A DNA stretch of 32,910 nt from Trichococcus sp. (GCA_030153215.1 JASKKA010000019.1:1-32910); one strand, 5' to 3'. Shown: positions 1 through 7,012, counted from the stretch's first letter. Numbers and translations are program-made. Notes: generated by a model not told the origin, from the letters alone.

Positions 1-1124
1 TCAGTCACGTTCTTCTTCTTGTCAGCCAACTCTTTGAAGCGTGCGAACAGTATTTTGATTTCAGCCGGATCGGAGATTTCATACCCCATTTGCGCAATCC
101 GATCCACGAAAGCGTGACGACCGGAAAGTTTTCCAAGCGGCAATGAGTTGTGTTCTACACCGACCAATTGCGGTGTGATGATTTCGTAGGTTTCAGGATT
201 CTTCAGCACACCATCCTGATGGATTCCGGACTCGTGTGCGTAGGCATTGCCACCGATGACGGCTTTGTTGCGCGGTATCGGCATGCCGGAAAGACGGCTG
301 ACCAAATCACTTGTGCGCTTCGTTTCCTTCAGAACAACTCCGATTTCTTTTTTGTAATAATCTTTGCGGATGTGCAAAGCGACCGCAACTTCCTCCAGCG
401 CGGTATTGCCGGCGCGCTCTCCGATGCCGTTGATGGTGCCTTCTACCCTAAGAGCACCATTTTCGACTGCAGCCAACGCGTTTGCCGTTGCCATACCCAG
501 ATCGTCGTGGCAATGGGATGAGAAGATGACGTCATCAAAGCGGGTTACGTTTTGCTTCAGGTATTTGAACAGGTTGCCGAATTCGGTTGGATTGGTATAG
601 CCTACCGTATCAGGAATATTGATGACCGTTGCGCCCTTTTCGATGGCAAGATTGACTACTTCGACAAGGAAGTCCCAATCGCTTCTGGTCGCATCCTCAG
701 GAGAGAACTGAACTTTTTCAAATTTTGATTTAGCGTAGGCCACATGGTGTGCAACCGAGGCCAACACTTCTTCTTTACTCATTTTCAATTTGTATTCCAT
801 ATGTACGGGACTGGTCGCTATGAAAATATGGATTTGCGGATCGACTGCATCTCTCAAAGCATCATAGGCGGCATCGATGTCTTTCTCATTGCAACGCGCA
901 AGTCCTGCAACCGTCATATTTTTGACAGCACCGGCAATCGCCTTTACCGCTTCGAAGTCGCCCTCTGAAGAAATCGGAAAGCCCGCTTCAATAACATCGA
1001 TTCCCCACTTTTCCATCTGCAAAGCGATTTGCACCTTTTCCTTCGTATTGAAGTTCACACCAGGTGTCTGTTCCCCATCACGCAGGGTCGTATCAAAGAA
1101 TTGAATGTACTGTTTTTCGGTCAT
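1..1124 (-). CDS. leuA: 2-isopropylmalate synthase, partial (runs off left edge)
   Basis: LeuA condenses acetyl-CoA with 2-ketoisovalerate in the first committed step of leucine synthesis in the cytosol. About 374 N-terminal residues are present; the C-terminal leucine-sensing domain lies outside the window. The catalytic TIM-barrel signature is visible: [15 protein letters not shown] near residues 9-23 (metal-binding Asp and catalytic Arg), [14 protein letters not shown] (HxH metal ligands) and [14 protein letters not shown], followed by the GIHQDGVLK segment. The ATG at 1124 follows a GGAGGA ribosome site. An attenuator with a leucine-rich leader peptide lies upstream, consistent with leucine control. 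Other leu genes are presumably downstream beyond the edge. Family assignment is secure. Confidence 0.95.
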   Translation of the reverse strand, partial: MTEKQYIQFFDTTLRDGEQTPGVNFNTKEKVQIALQMEKWGIDVIEAGFPISSEGDFEAVKAIAGAVKNMTVAGLARCNEKDIDAAYDALRDAVDPQIHIFIATSPVHMEYKLKMSKEEVLASVAHHVAYAKSKFEKVQFSPEDATRSDWDFLVEVVNLAIEKGATVINIPDTVGYTNPTEFGNLFKYLKQNVTRFDDVIFSSHCHDDLGMATANALAAVENGALRVEGTINGIGERAGNTALEEVAVALHIRKDYYKKEIGVVLKETKRTSDLVSRLSGMPIPRNKAVIGGNAYAHESGIHQDGVLKNPETYEIITPQLVGVEHNSLPLGKLSGRHAFVDRIAQMGYEISDPAEIKILFARFKELADKKKNVT

Positions 1125-1194
1125 TGTCTTATCCTCCGGTTCATTTTTTCGTTTTTTGTTTGATTAGAAATACATAAGAGTAAATTTCGAAAAA

Positions 1195-1223
1195 AAATGC
1201 ATCCACAAATAATGGATGCATTT
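1195..1223 (-). terminator. leu attenuator terminator
   Basis: An 11-bp stem (AAATGCATCCA pairing with TGGATGCATTT, minus sense) with a 7-nt loop is followed by eight T residues, 70 bases before the leuA start. Its loop and 5' arm contain CCATTATTTG (1206-1215), which is exactly complementary to CAAATAATGG at 1252-1261 upstream. That gives a mutually exclusive antiterminator pairing of 10-11 bp. Confidence 0.85.
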
Positions 1224-1251
1224 CGAAGGTCAATAAATAATCGCTTCAGCC

Positions 1252-1313
1252 CCATTATTTGTCAATGCCAAGCAGGGCTCAAACGACTGATATTTCAGTG
1301 TCCAAGCCCTGCT
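1252..1313 (-). promoter_or_regulatory. leu leader RNA alternative structures
   Basis: Minus-sense RNA has a 9-bp stem between 1305-1313 and 1271-1279 (AGCAGGGCT with AGCCCTGCT), enclosing a small ACTGA/TCAGT hairpin (1286-1299). The 5' arm overlaps the stop codon of the leader peptide. The 3' arm can alternatively pair over 6 bp with GGGGCT at 1248-1253, next to the antiterminator strand 1252-1261. These pairings are visible by complementarity; their order in vivo is inferred. Confidence 0.7.
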
Positions 1314-1383
1314 ATAATAATAAGCCGTTAAAAGAAGGGGTAGTCCCCATGATTACGTTGACTGATACGTTTGCATCTTCCAT
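1312..1383 (-). CDS. leuL: leucine leader peptide (23 aa)
   Basis: A short reading frame begins with ATG at 1383 after a perfect AGAGGAGGGG ribosome site and encodes MEDANVSVNV, then IMGTTPSFNGLLL, ending in three consecutive UUA leucine codons directly before a UAG stop. It sits about 55 bases behind a consensus promoter and just before competing hairpins and a terminator in front of leuA. That is the classical layout of ribosome-mediated attenuation: leucine shortage would stall the ribosome on the UUA run. Many Bacillota control leu genes by T-boxes instead; no T-box motif is visible here. The symbol follows usage for leu leaders in other bacteria. Confidence 0.85.
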   Translation of the reverse strand: MEDANVSVNVIMGTTPSFNGLLL

Positions 1384-1446
1384 GACGATCCCCTCCTCTT
1401 TTTTGTAGCCTTCTAATTTTTCACTAAGTTTTATTATCGTATTCTC

Positions 1447-1475
1447 ATTTTATGCAATGTGTCTTCTTTTGTCAA
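1447..1475 (-). promoter_or_regulatory. leu operon promoter
   Basis: TTGACA (1470-1475) and TAAAAT (1447-1452) are separated by exactly 17 bases on the minus strand. Transcription would start near 1440, leaving an approximately 315-nt leader that carries the leader peptide and attenuator. Confidence 0.85.
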
Positions 1476-1548
1476 CCCCTTTTGCAGTTTCCTTACAAAA
1501 TCATGTGATCGTGTGCAGGAATTGGAGGATCGTGGTAGATCTGATCGC

Positions 1549-1586
1549 GTTCGCAGCTCCGGTAAACGCCATCTCGCCGTAACAGC
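1549..1586. repeat. dispersed GC-rich intergenic repeat, copy A
   Basis: Contains GCAGCTCCGG, 10 unrelated bases, then CTCGCCGTA. The same two blocks with identical spacing occur at 27768-27796, and AGCTCCG/CTCGCC with the same offset at 18111-18134. It lies between the leu promoter and the terminator of the next gene, and no coding function is visible. Confidence 0.6.
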
Positions 1587-1609
1587 ACTCGGGAAGCCTG
1601 GACGTCACA

Positions 1610-1649
1610 AAAAGACGAGGTTGCCAACTCGCGGACAGCCTCGTCTTTT
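1610..1649 (-). terminator. Terminator downstream of the substrate-binding protein
   Basis: AAAAGACGAGG (1610-1620) pairs with CCTCGTCTTTT (1639-1649); the T-rich flank makes it usable on either strand. It lies 10 bases past the stop of the minus-strand lipoprotein gene. Confidence 0.8.
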
Positions 1650-1658
1650 ATGCCTAGA

Positions 1659-2666
1659 TTATTCAGGTAATTTGATGCTGTCCGGATCGATGCCCAGTGC
1701 TTCAGCCATCTCTTCGTTGATGACCAATTGAAGTGTCTCAGGGAATTGGACAGGCAATTCGGAAGGAAGCTTACCTTCTTCCAAAATCTGCAAGGCCATT
1801 TCGCCTGTCTGACGCCCCAACTCTTCGAAGTCGATTCCGTAAGTCGCCAATCCTCCAACTTCCACCATATCCGTTGCACCAGGAATGACAGGGATTTTAG
1901 CTTCCATAGCGATTTGGCCGACAGTAGCCATTGTGCTGGATAAAGTATTATCGGTAGGAATATAGATTGCATCCACTTTCTGTACCAACGATTCCATCAC
2001 TTGTTGGACATCGTTCGTTGAAGTTACAGTCATGACTTCAACATCGACACCGGCAGCTTCCAACAAAGCTTTCGCTTGGTCACTTTGGACGACTGAATTC
2101 ATTTCACTGGAGTTAAAGATGATGCCGACTGTTTCTGCAGTAGGTACGATTGACAGTAACAGCTCGATTTGTTTATCCATCGGTGCTTGGTCGCTTGTTC
2201 CGGTGATATTCGCGCCAGGTTCTTCCGCACTTGCCACCAGTCCGGCATCGATTGGATCGGTTACGGCAGTGAACAGGACTGCATTTTCTTGCTCAGCGTT
2301 CGCGATTGCTTGCGAAGCCGGAGTCGATATCGCTAAAATGAGATCATTGTTGCCGGCCAAACGCTCGGCCATGCTCTGAAGGTTGGCTTGATCACCTTGA
2401 GCATTCTGGTAATCCACAATCAGATTGTCGCCTTCAACATACCCGGCTTCCTCCAAAACATCCAAAAATCCTTTGCGTGCAGCAGATAAGGACTCATGCT
2501 CAAGAATCTGCAGAATCCCGATTTGCACAGCCTCCGTTGAGGCGGTTGAGCTTGCTGCTGAAGAATCCGTCGCTTCCTCCGTTCCTCCGGCGCATGCACC
2601 AAGCAATACGGCAGAAGCCAATGCCAAGCTTGTCGCTACTTTCTTTTTCCAATCCATTCCCATCAT
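1659..2666 (-). CDS. ABC transporter substrate-binding lipoprotein (PF04392, TrpX-like)
   Basis: Extracytoplasmic solute-binding protein of 335 aa, anchored as a lipoprotein: signal segment around residues 7-24 with lipobox LLGAC, followed by a Ser/Thr/Ala-rich linker. The body (QIGILQILEHESLSAARKGF, then paired Rossmann-like lobes with ISTPASQAIANA and ITGTSDQAP) fits the PF04392 family, often annotated as tryptophan/tyrosine transporter components; the true ligand cannot be read from sequence. The ATG at 2666 follows GGGGG at a good distance. Members usually sit beside permease and ATPase genes; here a terminator follows at once and neither partner is present, so it is an orphan. It has its own promoter and a long structured leader. 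Confidence 0.85.
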   Translation of the reverse strand: MMGMDWKKKVATSLALASAVLLGACAGGTEEATDSSAASSTASTEAVQIGILQILEHESLSAARKGFLDVLEEAGYVEGDNLIVDYQNAQGDQANLQSMAERLAGNNDLILAISTPASQAIANAEQENAVLFTAVTDPIDAGLVASAEEPGANITGTSDQAPMDKQIELLLSIVPTAETVGIIFNSSEMNSVVQSDQAKALLEAAGVDVEVMTVTSTNDVQQVMESLVQKVDAIYIPTDNTLSSTMATVGQIAMEAKIPVIPGATDMVEVGGLATYGIDFEELGRQTGEMALQILEEGKLPSELPVQFPETLQLVINEEMAEALGIDPDSIKLPE

Positions 2667-2732
2667 TTCAATTCCCCCTATTTTTTAATTTATGCGGAAT
2701 CTAACTATGCAAGCAGGCCTTCTCCTGTACGC

Positions 2733-2770
2733 AAAAACCCATTCAGATGCTTTTATCCAAATGGGCTTTT
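2733..2770 (-). terminator. Attenuator-like hairpin in the lipoprotein leader
   Basis: In minus sense AAAAGCCCATT (near 2770) pairs with AATGGGTTTTT (near 2734), ending in a T run and lying about 65 bases before the start codon, inside the leader. Flanking arms (ATGCAA and CAGGCC at 2795-2816; GGCCTG and TTGCAT at 2707-2719) can pair across it. This suggests a terminator whose formation depends on upstream RNA folding. Confidence 0.65.
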
Positions 2771-2779
2771 GCAAAGAGT

Positions 2780-2845
2780 TGATGAAAGGCATCCGGCCTG
2801 TTGGTTGCGTTTGCATAAGTACTCTCGCACGTCATTTATTAATTG
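2780..2845 (-). promoter_or_regulatory. Unidentified structured leader (riboswitch candidate)
   Basis: The first ~65 nt of the predicted transcript include GCGAGAGTACTTATGC and GGCCGGATGCC with CATCAACTC. Several complementary segments precede the terminator hairpin. I do not recognise a known aptamer: no T-box, SAM, TPP, purine or FMN consensus is seen, and the resemblance to glycine or THF aptamers is only fragmentary (GAGAGTA, AACTCT). Confidence 0.4.
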
Positions 2846-2850
2846 ATTTC

Positions 2851-2879
2851 AGTTTATAAGAATCAAATAAGGATGTCAA
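2851..2879 (-). promoter_or_regulatory. Promoter of the lipoprotein gene
   Basis: TTGACA (2874-2879) and TAAACT (2851-2856) with a 17-base spacer on the minus strand. The predicted start near 2843 gives a ~177-nt leader. Confidence 0.75.
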
Positions 2880-2932
2880 CGATTAAATTAAATTAACATG
2901 AGTACTTTCTCATTTTACAATCTGGCGCTTGA

Positions 2933-3508
2933 TTATCTGATCAGCAGTCGATGGGCCGTCGATTTCAGTAACTCCCAAACCTGCTTTGGATCAGCCTGCT
3001 GGTTCAGATAAAAAGCTTCATCCGCCGGTTCCAGTATTACAGGCATCCGATCGTGGATGGCGCGCATCTGGTCGTTGGCGGCAGTCGTAATGATTGAAAA
3101 AGCCGTAAAAAGTTTTCCATCCTCATCATGATAGGCTTTCATTATACCGGCCATCGAAAAAATCGGAATACCGGATACGGCTATTTTCCGTTTCAACTTT
3201 TCTTCGCCGACTTTCTCCCATTCAAAAAATGCAGTCGCCGGCACCAAACAACGCGCTGACCGGAAAGGCTGGCTGAATGTCGGTTTTTCGAGGATGGTTT
3301 CCGCTCTGGCATTGATCAAAGGACGCCTAGCGAAAGGCTCAATAAATCCCCATCTGTGATGGACTAGCTCGTTGCCCGGCATGATCAACGGTGTGCTGTT
3401 GGTCGGAAATATTTCCGCACGCGCTTCGACGTCTTCTGCCATCTCCCCCAACAGATATCTTTCCCATAATTCCCTTTTTGTAGCTTCAAGTGCATACCGT
3501 CCGCACAT
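2933..3508 (-). CDS. SOS-response-associated peptidase family protein (SRAP, YedK/HMCES-like)
   Basis: SRAP proteins cap abasic sites in single-stranded DNA by a covalent thiazolidine crosslink through Cys2 exposed after Met removal. The 191-aa product starts MCGRY, so the ATG at 3508 (with GAGGA 8 bases upstream) must be the start rather than any in-frame ATG further upstream. Catalytic positions are present: Cys2, Asn66 and Arg68 in INARAE, Glu96 in ATAFFEWE, His152 in MRAIHDRMP. It is slightly shorter than the ~220-aa E. coli YedK at the C-terminus. No LexA-type box was recognised nearby. It appears to be a single gene, separated from the next minus-strand gene by a terminator. Confidence 0.92.
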   Translation of the reverse strand: MCGRYALEATKRELWERYLLGEMAEDVEARAEIFPTNSTPLIMPGNELVHHRWGFIEPFARRPLINARAETILEKPTFSQPFRSARCLVPATAFFEWEKVGEEKLKRKIAVSGIPIFSMAGIMKAYHDEDGKLFTAFSIITTAANDQMRAIHDRMPVILEPADEAFYLNQQADPKQVWELLKSTAHRLLIR

Positions 3509-3573
3509 AGTCCTCATCCTCTCGAATTCACTTTCCCTGATACCGATTATAATAGCGGCAGAGTCGTAATACA

Positions 3574-3603
3574 AAAAAGACGTCCGCTGGGGAACGTCTT
3601 TTT
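3574..3603. terminator. Bidirectional terminator
   Basis: AAAAAGACGT (3574-3583) pairs with ACGTCTTTTT (3594-3603). It follows the DUF554 gene (stop at 3610) and separates it from the SRAP gene. Confidence 0.8.
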
Positions 3604-3609
3604 CTGCTG

Positions 3610-4296
3610 TTACATAAAATATCCGAACAGAATCGGGAAAAACACAGCAGGCGCATAATTCATGATTTTAAGATTCGTTAATTTCAACATGTTCAACGCC
3701 AGACCGACAATCAGCAATGAGCCGACGCAAGTCATCTCATTGATTACAGAATCGGTCAAAAGCGGCGCCAGGACATTGGCAAAAAGCGTAATCCCGCCTT
3801 CATAAACGAGGACCAGGCCGGCTGAAAGCAACACGCCAATGCCCAAGCTGGATGCCATCACAATGGCCGCAATCCCGTCGATCAGCGACTTCGCGAAAAG
3901 CGTATCATGATTGCCGGTCAAACCGCTCTGGAGAGCGCCGACGATTGCCATCGCACCGACACAGAACAGCAGACTTGCCGTCACAAACCCTTTTGAAACA
4001 GAAACTTTTTCACCAGGCGAAGAAACTTTCTGTTCGATTGCATCTCCTAATTGATTGATTTTTTCATCCAAATCAATCCATTCTCCGACCAAAGTGCCAA
4101 ACACCATCGACAAAATGGTAATGAGAACATTTTCGCCCTTCAGCATACCGCTCACTCCGATGTACAGGACGCAGAGAGCCAGAGCGTTCATCACAGCTTT
4201 GGCTATCCTATCCGATAAACCTTTCTTCAAAACTAGGCCGACACTGCCTCCCAACACAATAGCAGCCCCGTTGACCAAACTTCCCAATAAAACCAA
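3610..4296 (-). CDS. DUF554 family membrane protein (YdfK-like)
   Basis: A 228-aa polytopic protein of unknown function. The N-terminal LGSLVNGAAIVLGGSVGL glycine-rich membrane segment, a short cytoplasmic section with EWIDLDEKINQLG, and later segments with FVTASLLFCVGAMAIVGA and DGIAAIVMAS are typical of DUF554. About seven hydrophobic segments are visible. The start is TTG at 4296, supported by GGAGGGG eight bases upstream; no ATG is placed better. A 14-bp palindrome (GCTTGTTTACAAGC, 4348-4361) lies upstream and could be an operator. The biological role of this family is not established. Confidence 0.85.
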   Translation of the reverse strand: MVLLGSLVNGAAIVLGGSVGLVLKKGLSDRIAKAVMNALALCVLYIGVSGMLKGENVLITILSMVFGTLVGEWIDLDEKINQLGDAIEQKVSSPGEKVSVSKGFVTASLLFCVGAMAIVGALQSGLTGNHDTLFAKSLIDGIAAIVMASSLGIGVLLSAGLVLVYEGGITLFANVLAPLLTDSVINEMTCVGSLLIVGLALNMLKLTNLKIMNYAPAVFFPILFGYFM

Positions 4297-4437
4297 ATTA
4301 TCCCCTCCGACTGACTTTTGCTTATATGCTGATCACTTAATTCGAATGCTTGTTTACAAGCTCAGTAGGTATCAGTATAGACGCTCGCTTTCAGAAAATC
4401 AATGGATGAAATATGAAAGATGCCTGTCTCAACAAAT

Positions 4438-4475
4438 GCGAAAAGATCGCCATGCATGCACGGCGATCTTTTCGC
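4438..4475. terminator. Terminator after the FMN reductase gene
   Basis: A perfect 14-bp stem, GCGAAAAGATCGCC (4438-4451) with GGCGATCTTTTCGC (4462-4475), 19 bases past the stop codon of the minus-strand gene at 4494. Confidence 0.8.
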
Positions 4476-4493
4476 ATCACTATTCTTCCTATT

Positions 4494-5051
4494 TTAACGG
4501 ATTGTTTTCAAAGCGCCGGACCATTTGATTAATTCATCGAACATTGCTGTCGCATTGTTTGCATGGTAATCATTCGGAACAAATTTGCTCATGTTCTCGA
4601 AATCAGTCATCAACGAGAAGTTCACTGTTGTGTGCACTGTCGCTACGCTCAATTCCCCTAGGATAACACGCATGTTTTCATGTGCGCGGGCCCCGCCCAA
4701 GCTTCCGTAGCCTACAAACCCAGCTGCTTTATCGGCAACTTCTGGTTTCAGGAAATCCAACGCATTCTTCAATGCACCACCGACTGCATGGTTGTATTCA
4801 GGTGTCACAAATACATATCCATCAAATGAAGCCATTTTTTCCGACCAAGCTTGGATTGCTGCGCCAGCTGCTGCTTGACGGTCTTCCGGTAATTTAGCAC
4901 CCAATAAAGGCAAGTCATAGTCTGCTAAAGCGACAACTTCGTATTCAATGCCGCCGTCATTGCGTTTTTGGGCAAATTCATGAATCCATTCTGATACAGC
5001 TGCTGAGTTTCTTCCTTCACGTACGCTTCCTGAGATAATTCCGATTTTCAT
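4494..5051 (-). CDS. NADPH-dependent FMN reductase
   Basis: Flavodoxin-fold quinone/azo/FMN reductase of 185 aa. The phosphate-binding loop GSVREGRNS near residues 8-16 and the family signature TPEYNHAVGGALKNALDFL mark the NADPH_dep_FMN_red domain. The ATG at 5051 has AAAGGGGA upstream and starts MKIGIISGS, the normal N-terminus. However, the frame stays open upstream and a TTG at about 5141 also has a GGAGG site, which would add about 30 residues (MENTSIISRISNALFGSKN...). So either a longer form or a small upstream frame is translated. Two AATTCGAGATATT motifs flank the promoter region and suggest control by a quinone-sensing MarR-type repressor. Confidence 0.88.
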   Translation of the reverse strand: MKIGIISGSVREGRNSAAVSEWIHEFAQKRNDGGIEYEVVALADYDLPLLGAKLPEDRQAAAGAAIQAWSEKMASFDGYVFVTPEYNHAVGGALKNALDFLKPEVADKAAGFVGYGSLGGARAHENMRVILGELSVATVHTTVNFSLMTDFENMSKFVPNDYHANNATAMFDELIKWSGALKTIR

Positions 5052-5114
5052 AGTTGTTTTCCCCTTTTCGTCTGTTGTTATTGATGTATTTTTACTTCCA
5101 AACAAAGCATTACT

Positions 5115-5127
5115 AATTCGAGATATT
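5115..5127. promoter_or_regulatory. Second AATTCGAGATATT operator-like motif
   Basis: The 13-base string is identical to the motif upstream of the promoter at 5263-5275, but here it lies in the transcribed leader. Its partner half is poorly conserved, so repressor binding is uncertain. Confidence 0.45.
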
Positions 5128-5219
5128 ATAGATGTGTTTTCCAATTTTTTTCCTCCATGCACTTGTTTTTCAATGAAGGACTCTCCCTCACCTCTCTTAC
5201 ATTTCGTAAGCTTGATATT

Positions 5220-5248
5220 ATTATGCCACATCCCGGAATTTATTTCAA
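5220..5248 (-). promoter_or_regulatory. FMN reductase promoter
   Basis: TTGAAA (5243-5248) and CATAAT (5220-5225) on the minus strand with a 17-base spacer. Confidence 0.75.
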
Positions 5249-5260
5249 GATATATATTCA

Positions 5261-5275
5261 CGAATTCGAGATATT
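5261..5275. promoter_or_regulatory. MhqR-like operator
   Basis: In minus sense TCTCGAATTCGTGA is an inverted repeat matching in 6 of 7 positions per arm, directly upstream of the -35 box. It resembles the TATCTCGAATTCGAGATA consensus described for Bacillus subtilis MhqR, which controls quinone-detoxifying reductases. The match is from memory and the regulator gene is not in the window. Confidence 0.55.
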
Positions 5276-5294
5276 TTTTTAAAGCTTTTTAAAA

Positions 5295-5338
5295 AAAAAG
5301 CATGCAATCCCACTGGTTAGCGGTTTTGCATGCTTTTT
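5295..5338. terminator. Terminator after bioY
   Basis: AAAAAGCATGCAA (5295-5307) pairs perfectly with TTGCATGCTTTTT (5326-5338); it ends 30 bases past the bioY stop. Confidence 0.85.
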
Positions 5339-5367
5339 AAGTCATTTATTTTTTTCAAAAATTGAAA

Positions 5368-5895
5368 TCAGTGCTGAAATACGCGGGCTCGACTTTTTAA
5401 ACGGTCGGCCAGGATGATCGCCAACAAAGCTTTTGCGATATCCCCAGGGATAAACATAATCATACCCATCTGGAAAATTTCGGCCAAGCCGAATTGATTT
5501 CCCATAACGCCGTTCAGGATTGCTGCCATGTAAGGCAGGCCGATTGCGTACATCACGATGGTGCCGGCGACAGCAGCGATTCCGTAATTCAAGAAGCCGC
5601 CCTCTTTTTTGTGTACGAGATAAGAAATCAAAGTTGCGGCTGCAACAAATCCAAACACAAAGCCGAAGCTGGGCGACAATAAGGATTGGAATCCGCCAAG
5701 CAATAATTTAAGCAACAGATGCAGCAATTGCGCGAAGAAAGCAGCTTTCGGACGCAATAAGAAACCGGTCATCAGTACCAACAGTGTCTGCAAAGTGATT
5801 GGAACGGGTCCGATGGGGATGCTCAGGAACCCACTGACAAAGGTCAAAGCCGCGAATATGCTGATTTGGGTCAGATCTCTTGTTGATAATTTCAT
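5368..5895 (-). CDS. bioY: Biotin transporter substrate-binding subunit BioY (ECF S component)
   Basis: BioY is the biotin-specific membrane subunit of an energy-coupling-factor importer. The 175-aa protein has the signature ALTFVSGFLSIPIGPVPITLQ near residues 14-34, then LLLGGFQSLLSPSFGFVFGF, and about six membrane segments. The start ATG at 5895 has AAGGA upstream and lies one base beyond the birA stop, so the two genes are translationally tight. Shared EcfA/EcfT energising subunits are not in the window and are presumably encoded elsewhere. Co-transcription with the biotin repressor/ligase supports the function. Confidence 0.93.
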   Translation of the reverse strand: MKLSTRDLTQISIFAALTFVSGFLSIPIGPVPITLQTLLVLMTGFLLRPKAAFFAQLLHLLLKLLLGGFQSLLSPSFGFVFGFVAAATLISYLVHKKEGGFLNYGIAAVAGTIVMYAIGLPYMAAILNGVMGNQFGLAEIFQMGMIMFIPGDIAKALLAIILADRLKSRARVFQH

Positions 5896-5896
5896 G

Positions 5897-6889
5897 TTAT
5901 TTTCCTTCTCTCTTTTTGATTTTGATGCTGATTTCGCCATAGGTCAGCGTTTTTGTTTCCCCATTCGGCAAGGCTACAACCAGTCCGCCGTCATCATCGA
6001 TTGCGATCGCTTTGGCTTCGATCGTTTCGCTCCCTTGCGGGAAAGTGACTTGTTCTCCCAAGACATAACAGCGTTTGCGGTACTCTTCCAGGTAAGACCG
6101 AGAAGCCAATTCCGGGTAAAGGACATAAAAACGATTGAGTATTTCAGCGGCCATTTGGTTCCGTGTCACCATGGCATTTTTTGAATCGAACAACGTGCCG
6201 GCGATTGACTGGATTTCATCAGGAAAATCCGTTTCAGGTGCCCGGAAATTCAAGCCGATCCCTAAAATGATCGTTCCGATTGTCCGCGATTCCATATCCA
6301 TGATCCCTTCGGTCAGGATACCGCAGACTTTCCTGCCATCCAGGAAGATGTCGTTCACCCATTTGATTTGCGGATTTTTGCCCGTCAATGTCTCGATCGC
6401 CTGGCAGACAGCGACGGCGGCTGCTGTCGTGATCAGCGTTGCGTTATCCAGATCAGCAACCGGCTTCAAAACCAAACTCATGTACAGCCCCGATTCGCTC
6501 GGCGAGTAGAAAACTCTTCCCAAGCGTCCCCTTCCCTTTGTCTGTTCTTCAGATAAGATCACACCTTCGAAAGTCGGATCTTCATTGACGATCCGTTTGG
6601 CCTCCAGATTGGTCGAATCGATCGTTTTGTGCGCGATAATCCGGTGATTTTTCAGCGCTTCCGACAACTGGGGCACGATGGCCGCCTCCGATAACAGGTC
6701 AGTTTCAATGGATAACTGATACCCTTTATTCGTAGTCGCTTCTATTTGATAGCCTTCCTTTTTTAGTCTATTGATTGCTTTCCATACAGATGTTCTGGAA
6801 ACTTCCAATTGATCAGCCAAATCCTGACCGGAAACACTTTCCCCTTTATGCTGCTCCAGATACTGCAGAACTTTCTCTTTTGTTGACAT
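5897..6889 (-). CDS. birA: Bifunctional biotin ligase / biotin operon repressor BirA
   Basis: BirA attaches biotin to carboxylase carrier domains through biotinyl-AMP and, when charged, represses biotin genes. The 330-aa protein has an N-terminal winged helix (SGQDLADQLEVSRTSVWKAI around residues 19-38, then the NKGYQL wing), the ligase core with EEQTKGRGRLGR and KWVNDIFLDGRKVCGIL, and the small C-terminal SH3-like domain, so it is a class II repressor-ligase. The ATG at 6889 follows GGAGGTAAAGG. It is first gene of an operon with bioY. An inverted repeat resembling a BirA box covers the -35 element upstream, which indicates autoregulation. Confidence 0.94.
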   Translation of the reverse strand: MSTKEKVLQYLEQHKGESVSGQDLADQLEVSRTSVWKAINRLKKEGYQIEATTNKGYQLSIETDLLSEAAIVPQLSEALKNHRIIAHKTIDSTNLEAKRIVNEDPTFEGVILSEEQTKGRGRLGRVFYSPSESGLYMSLVLKPVADLDNATLITTAAAVAVCQAIETLTGKNPQIKWVNDIFLDGRKVCGILTEGIMDMESRTIGTIILGIGLNFRAPETDFPDEIQSIAGTLFDSKNAMVTRNQMAAEILNRFYVLYPELASRSYLEEYRKRCYVLGEQVTFPQGSETIEAKAIAIDDDGGLVVALPNGETKTLTYGEISIKIKKREGK

Positions 6890-6912
6890 CCTTTACCTCC
6901 ATTCTCTTCTAT

Positions 6913-6944
6913 AAAAAAACCACCGCTTGAACCGAAGCGATGGT
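6913..6944 (-). terminator. Terminator between aminotransferase gene and birA
   Basis: In minus sense ACCATCGCTT pairs with AAGCGGTGGT around a 6-nt loop and runs into seven T residues. It ends the upstream aminotransferase transcript, but it also lies about 8 bases after the predicted birA transcription start, so the birA message must pass it. Confidence 0.8.
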
Positions 6945-6959
6945 CTCAATGCTGTATTC

Positions 6960-6988
6960 AGTTTAACTGTTGGTTCGCCCTTTGTCAA
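6960..6988 (-). promoter_or_regulatory. birA-bioY promoter
   Basis: TTGACA (6983-6988) and TAAACT (6960-6965) on the minus strand with a 17-base spacer. Confidence 0.78.
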
Positions 6989-7012
6989 CCTTAATAAAAA
7001 TTAGGGTAACAA
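6982..7012. promoter_or_regulatory. Candidate BirA operator
   Basis: TTGTCAACC (6982-6990) and GGGTAACAA (7004-7012) form an imperfect inverted repeat spaced by 13 bases, close to the known TTGTTAACC/GGTTAACAA biotin-operator halves. It overlaps the -35 box of birA, where a repressor would block transcription. Confidence 0.6.

Noticed and set aside
150..1104. Plus-strand reading frames opposite leuA
   Set aside because: They are short, overlap each other, lack ribosome sites and lie wholly opposite a clear LeuA coding region.
2780..2845. Glycine or THF riboswitch upstream of the lipoprotein gene
   Set aside because: Only short fragments (GAGAGTA, AACTCT) resemble those aptamers; the core CGAAGG of glycine aptamers and the THF core are missing.
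3509..3574. N-terminal extension of the SRAP protein upstream of MCGRY
   Set aside because: Catalysis needs Cys as residue 2, so the extension would inactivate the enzyme.
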